A DNA stretch of 64,000 nt from Oscheius dolichura. Lineage: Eukaryota > Nematoda > Chromadorea > Rhabditida > Rhabditidae. Under the pieces are notes generated by a model. The model saw only the letters and a list, made by a program, of their open reading frames with translations. It made no database searches and had not been told where the DNA came from. Positions within the stretch are counted from its first letter, which is position 1. Every line of letters begins with the position of its first letter. The position numbers were made by a program, and so were the translations under genes. Location of the stretch: NCBI GenBank assembly GCA_932521035.1, contig OW051492.1, forward strand, positions 7,378,001 through 7,442,000, written 5' to 3'. This document shows positions 59,690 to 64,000 of this stretch, piece after piece.

Positions 59690-60423
59690 TTATGCGGCTT
59701 CTGGAACGACAAATGGAACAATCCTTAACCATCGATGCTCTCCTATAGGTTTGACAGGAGGTGATATGCAGGAAGAATGGCTATAGCTAACAACAGTGCA
59801 ACGTTCTCCCGAAACAGTGAAATCGCTAAAGAATATTAACTAATAAGACAGTTGACTAACCTTTCTGCTATGTTTTCACTACATAAATTATCTGCACCGT
59901 GTAGAAAAACAAAAATACGAAGACCTCTAGAATTAGCATTGCCAGGCGGAAAATTCTTGAAGAGAAAGAGATTTACTCGGCGCTTCTCTTCAGGTCTTAA
60001 TTCTTCACATTCTTCCCCACAAGCATCGCTAACAGAATCCTCATGATTGCATATCCTAACTGGGATTCCTAAAACGCATAGAAGCATTTATGGTTGTAGC
60101 TTACTATATGAATGGAGGGGACGAAATGCTGATTGTCCAACAGCTAACACTACTTCGCTTATAGCACATCGACGGTGAGAACGGAAGGCTTCCCGAAGCT
60201 CTGTTTGCACCTAAAGTTACTGGTATACAAATGTAGTAGAATAGCGAACTGATTGTATTGTATTTATTGTGCGTATAAGTCCCTGGGGAGGCGGCTGAGC
60301 AACTGTCATCAATGGTTGAGAAATTATACCATGGTGAAGCATTACAGCACTCATTGTCAAATCAACTAACTGTAGCTGAGAGTGAATGCAGAAACAGCGG
60401 GATATACCATGGTCCGTTTCCAT
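59690..60423 (-). CDS. Unrecognised protein gene
   Basis: Four exons join in phase on the minus strand to give a protein of about 205 residues. It starts METDHGISRCFCIHSQLQLV and continues DLTMSAVMLHHGIISQPLMT, TELREAFRSHRRCAISEVV, the acidic stretch ACGEECEELRPEEKRRVNLF, GLRIFVFLHGADNLCSENIA and a C-terminal GEHRWLRIVPFVVPEAA. There is no signal peptide or TM segment. Six or more Cys residues are spread without a zinc-finger spacing. The ATG directly follows ATTTAG, so either this is the true start next to a splice acceptor or an upstream exon was missed. I cannot assign a family. Confidence 0.5.
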
Positions 60424-60549
60424 CTAAATATATTGTTGTCAAATAAATTTTAAAAAAAGGTATGATATGCTTGGAAAGCATTGAAAAAAAAGGAAAGCAA
60501 ATAATTCCAAATTGTAAATTCAACAAGACAACAATATGACAAAGTTTTT

Positions 60550-63394
60550 CTATTTTTTCTTCAAGGCGGCGATGAAGCTTTCTATCTCAGCTAGTTTCTC
60601 CCGATTTTCTTTTATTTTCGCCCTCTTTTTTTCCTCTTCAATTTTTTCTTCTCGTTTCCGCTTTTTTTCTAAACGGCGACGTTCCTCGGCTGAGACAGTC
60701 TTAACCACTTGCACTGAAAATTAATCAAATGGACACGATAGGGTAGATAAATTATAAAAGAAGAAAAACTAAAATACCAACCTTCATCCTCTTTCCTCTT
60801 GATATTGCCGAGTCCCTTGAGAGCGTCAGCATCATTTGGATCTAGTTGCAAGACTCTTTTGAACTTCTCTCGGGCCGACTGGTAGTCGTCTTTCTCAGTC
60901 AACCTCAACGAATTGATGTGCATCTCATATGGTGAGAAAACAATAGCTAAGAATAAACCACGCACTCTTGTCCCCATGTGATGAGGGTCGTCATGAGGTA
61001 GCTTTTTCCGTTTTTGTGTGCCGAATCCAGTTCCAATCCTTTTTCAAAATCCTTTACAGCAATCTCGTACAGCTTCTTGTGATAATACCTGTAAGAGATT
61101 AGTAAATAGGATTATTTTAGACGTAATTTTTAGTCATTTTGGATGGAAGACTCGTCGACTAACGGTCAGGATGACGATATGTTGCTACAAAATGCTACTA
61201 ACTGTCTCGATATCTTTACCCACAAGCTTCTAACTGCCCCTCTCGCCCCTCGGTAACGTTTTCATAGCACATTAAATTAATAGAATTATAGGATAAAGGC
61301 AACAATGGCGCCGCTTGTTTATGTAGTGATTACCGAAGAAGAAGTCGTAGAGATCTGCCAGTTGGCCTGTTTTTCCCTGATGGAACAGCCCAGTCTACTT
61401 CGTCTCGAAAAAAACAAACTCCCAGCGTTTGTCATAGGCGATCTCCACGGGCAATTTCGTGACTTACGCCTGATTCTGGCCCGAATGGGTGACCCGGAAG
61501 AACAAACGCTGGTTTTCCTGGGAGACTACGTAGACCGCGGACCGCAGGGACTCGAAACAGCGCTCTTATTACTGGCTCTGAAAACTCTCTACCCCGAACA
61601 GGTGTACCTCCTTCGTGGAAATCACGAAGACATTAACACTTCTGTTGCCTATGGCTTCTACGATGAATGCTGTCGCAAGTTCCCGAGACGAGGTCCAGCC
61701 GTTTGGCTTCATGTGATGAATGCCTTTAACCTGTTACCGGTTTCTGCCCTTTTAGGGGATAAGGTACTTTGTATGCATGGAGGTCTATCACCGCATCTAC
61801 ACAACCTGCAGGATATAGAGCAGGTAAGAACTAAAAGTGCATGGATCCATTCCATTACAGATCAAACGCCCCACCATCATTCCCCCGTACGGTTTGCTCT
61901 GCGATCTGTTGTGGTCTGACCCGGAAAATACTAAAGGGATTGGCTGGTCTCTATCTGGACGCGGAATTTCCTTCTCCTTCGATGATCGCGTCATCAACAA
62001 CTTTTGTGCTGCCAATAACATCGAAGTCGTGGTGCGCGCTCACCAGATTACGCCTGAGATGTTCCGTAGTGGTTACATGGTCACTTGCCACGGTAGACTG
62101 ATCACTCTCTTTTCCGCCCCTAACTACGTTAATACTATGAATGACTCGGCTGTATTGAAGGTATATACTAAAACTTATTCTCTCTGACGTTTTAGGTGGA
62201 CCCGGAAATGCGCCTGCGCTTCCTAGTATTCCGGCCCAGTAAGAAAGACAGCGCCACAGCAAAGGCGATTAACGAGCATGCAAAGGCCATGGCTGCTTTT
62301 GCCGAATGATCCAGTACCTCTACTCGTGTAAAACAAATTGGATATGTAACGATGATGAATGCATTTCACTATCCGATGTGTAACTGAATAAAAACAACTT
62401 ACGCGGTTCCTCGTGAAACAAGGGTATCCACCATTTTTGGGCAAATTTTAAGAGCTTCATTGAAATCTTGAATTCCTTGGTCGTAATCGCCTTTTCTAAT
62501 TTTGTCAGCTCCTTCCATAGTGAACAAACGTGCTTCTTTTTCGTCTTGTTGCTTTCTCATATTTGCGGCAGATTGATCAAAGTCCTTTTAAGAAAAATTA
62601 AACCTTCGAAAGGTATTACCTTATTGTTGATTATAGGTAAAAAGGAAAAATAGCTTCTTTTCGGCATGTTCAATGTATTTTGTAAGAAAGGATCGGTCAA
62701 AATTTTCGAGTTGTCGTACAAGTAATCCTCAAACTTCTTTTTGTGAGATAGTTTAGTCGAGTTTCTGAAAACTGATTATCCAGTTAAACAAAGAAAAAAA
62801 ACCTGTAATATGCTGGCAGTTGACTTTCGTCCAAGGCAGAGGCCTCAATAAGATAACGGTTAAATTATAATAAAAGTAATTTTCAAAAAAACTACTAAAG
62901 GATAAACTACAATACCTCCTCTATTATGAGCTGAACCGGTCTTCTTGACACTACTTTAGCTTTGTAGTAACTGGACATTGTGAGTCGCGTTTGTAGTAGA
63001 GAAACAGGAACAGCATACTACAAAGATTGATGACTTTAGACTTACAGATTGCTTACGCTTAGTTTAGTAAGGCTGAGGTCTCTTCTAATGCGAGAAGCGA
63101 AGCAAAGCGGATATACACGAGCGCCACCGGCATCGACAGAAGCCACTTGGACATAAAGTATATCTCCTTCACGCACACTATCTTCAAACTGTATTTCGGC
63201 TCTAAATATGTCTTCAATCATTACAAGTTAATTTCATACCTTTCAGAGGAAATGTCATATGCAAAGGCTTCAAAAGGAGGTATACGAAAGGAATGAATGT
63301 CCGAGTTACTCGAAGATGGCAGTTCAACGTTTGGGCGTGGATGTCTGCTTAGGGCCGCATGGCATGTCCTATCTATTCTCGTACTTTCGTCCAT
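60550..63394 (-). CDS. TTC14: TTC14-like protein (S1-type region plus TPRs)
   Basis: Tetratricopeptide-repeat protein 14, a nuclear, RNA-associated protein of unclear function. The N-terminal half (MDESTRIDRTCHAALSRH; then EDSVREGDILYVQVASVDAG, an S1/OB-like strand pattern) precedes FEDYLYDNSKILTDPFLQ. The TPR block is FTMEGADKIRKGDYDQGIQD, FNEALKICPKMVDTLVSRG, YYHKKLYEIAVKDFEKGLEL, then HKNGKSYLMTTLITWGQE and KFKRVLQLDPNDADALKGLG. A Lys/Glu-rich tail follows (EERRRLEKKRKREEKIEEE), ending FIAALKKK. The intron at 61089-62402 splits a TPR (ARG-T-A joining YYHKK) and is 1.3 kb instead of the usual tens of bases, because it contains the phosphatase gene on the other strand. The ATG at 63394 directly follows CTTCTAG. 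Confidence 0.85.
61305..62309 (+). CDS. PP1-like Ser/Thr protein phosphatase nested in a TTC14 intron
   Basis: Catalytic phosphatase of the PPP family, closest in layout to PP1. All metal-binding and catalytic motifs are present: GDLHGQ, GDYVDRG, LRGNHE, CMHGGLSP, VVRAHQ and LFSAPNY. YGFYDEC and GLLCDLLWSDPE also match PP1. The protein (about 310 residues) has a divergent N-terminus and a short C-terminal tail (KAINEHAKAMAAFAE). Two tiny introns (61824-61860 and 62161-62195) join in phase, so it is not a simple retrocopy. The whole gene, including an AATAAA at 62387-62392, lies inside the minus-strand intron 61089-62402 of TTC14. It is clearly GC-richer than its host. Divergent PP1-like genes are typical of invertebrate germ-line expansions, but expression cannot be read here. 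Confidence 0.93.
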
Positions 63395-63611
63395 CTAGAA
63401 GTTGGCAAAATAAAAATTAAATCATTAGAAGAAGAAGTGGATATTCAAAACCAATGACAATAAACAAAAAGGAAATACAATTTAGTTTATTCAACATCAT
63501 GCTAATATAAAATTAAAAACAAGCATACAAAATACAATTGTTGAAAGGCATTTGGGAGTGAAGTGATTAGATCAGAAATGACTACACGTGTTAAATATAA
63601 AATGTACAATG

Positions 63612-64000
63612 TTAACGTCTTCGAGTATTGACAAAAGGGTAAAGACTGTCAGGTAAATCTTCTGGGAAAACACGGCGTACTGACAATGTATGTAGAATGG
63701 TTCTGGCTTGCTCCATAAGATAAACTCCTAAAGTTGCTCGCGACACTATATCCCATTGTCGGGTTATTCCATGCCATTCGCCGCCCTGAAAATATGATAC
63801 AAAAATAAAAAAATTGCGTACCTTGATATTACATAAATTTTCTAATCTTACAGCTTCAATAAACGCAGCTTCTCTCGTAAAAGCTTCCTTATCAGATATG
63901 GTATGGCTGAGCTCCAATAATCCTACGCCATGTCCAGAATTCCATATTGAATTAATTCGAGAGAATTTTTTTGAAGTTTCCTGAAAACAAAAACAAAAAA
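63612..64000 (-). CDS. ANKLE1/LEM-3-type GIY-YIG endonuclease, C-terminal part (runs off the right edge)
   Basis: The two visible exons encode the end of a GIY-YIG nuclease domain as found in ANKLE1 and worm LEM-3, which cut chromatin bridges and act in the DNA-damage response. Visible landmarks: IWNSGHGVGLLELSHTISDK, EAFTREAAFIEAVRLENLCN (matching the conserved EA-x-TREA-x-I-x-A-x-x-L-x-NL-x-N block) and GGEWHGITRQWDIVSRATLG, then VYLMEQARTILHTLS. It ends FPEDLPDSLYPFVNTRRR. A 36-nt intron (63786-63821) joins in phase. The catalytic Tyr/Arg part, ankyrin repeats and LEM domain would lie beyond the window. Confidence 0.75.
   Translation of the reverse strand, partial: FCFCFQETSKKFSRINSIWNSGHGVGLLELSHTISDKEAFTREAAFIEAVRLENLCNIKVRNFFIFVSYFQGGEWHGITRQWDIVSRATLGVYLMEQARTILHTLSVRRVFPEDLPDSLYPFVNTRRR

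Overview
The window is nuclear DNA of a small-genome animal. Coding sequence is split by many very short GT-AG introns (often 29-50 bases, acceptors mostly TTTCAG or TTTTAG), genes lie tens to hundreds of bases apart, and the products are bilaterian: a LIN-41/TRIM71 protein with let-7-type sites in its 3' UTR, a Cys-loop ion channel, a furrowed-type selectin-like receptor, a CD36/SCARB receptor and an RGK GTPase. Intron style, and several start codons lying directly on a splice-acceptor sequence, recall nematodes or another ecdysozoan with spliced leaders. The species cannot be fixed from the sequence alone.

Layout. 0-7.4 kb (GC-rich): RGK GTPase (minus), then mostly non-coding DNA. 7.4-11.7 kb (AT-rich): a four-TM protein (minus) and a decayed F-box-family copy. 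11.8-15.1 kb: an F-box-type gene (plus) facing a truncated family member (minus), with a 322-bp inverted copy of part of the acyl-CoA synthetase gene wedged between them. 15.7-25 kb: cathepsin L, a Cys-loop channel, VPS72/YL1, a coiled-coil protein and a MAK/ICK kinase. 25-34 kb (AT-rich): PPP4R1, a signal-anchored helical-repeat protein and a run of hairpin-forming inverted repeats. 34-52 kb (GC-rich): a serpin and an ACSF2-type synthetase on a divergent promoter, LIN-41, a second F-box-family cluster, SCARB, TMEM234 and an antizyme-inhibitor-like ODC homologue. 52-59 kb: sparse DNA with a gag-like remnant, then the furrowed-type receptor. 59-64 kb (AT-rich): an unrecognised gene, TTC14 with a PP1-like phosphatase gene nested antisense in one intron, and the 3' end of an ANKLE1/LEM-3 nuclease running off the right edge.

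The genes do not form one pathway; they are mostly housekeeping and developmental genes. Functional pairings are local: LIN-41 with its let-7 sites, the serpin/ACSF2 divergent pair, and TTC14 with its nested phosphatase. Strongest points for follow-up: the paired let-7 sites, the nested phosphatase, the ODC homologue without catalytic residues, the ACSF2 segment captured into an expanding F-box family, and the start-codon/splice-acceptor pattern.
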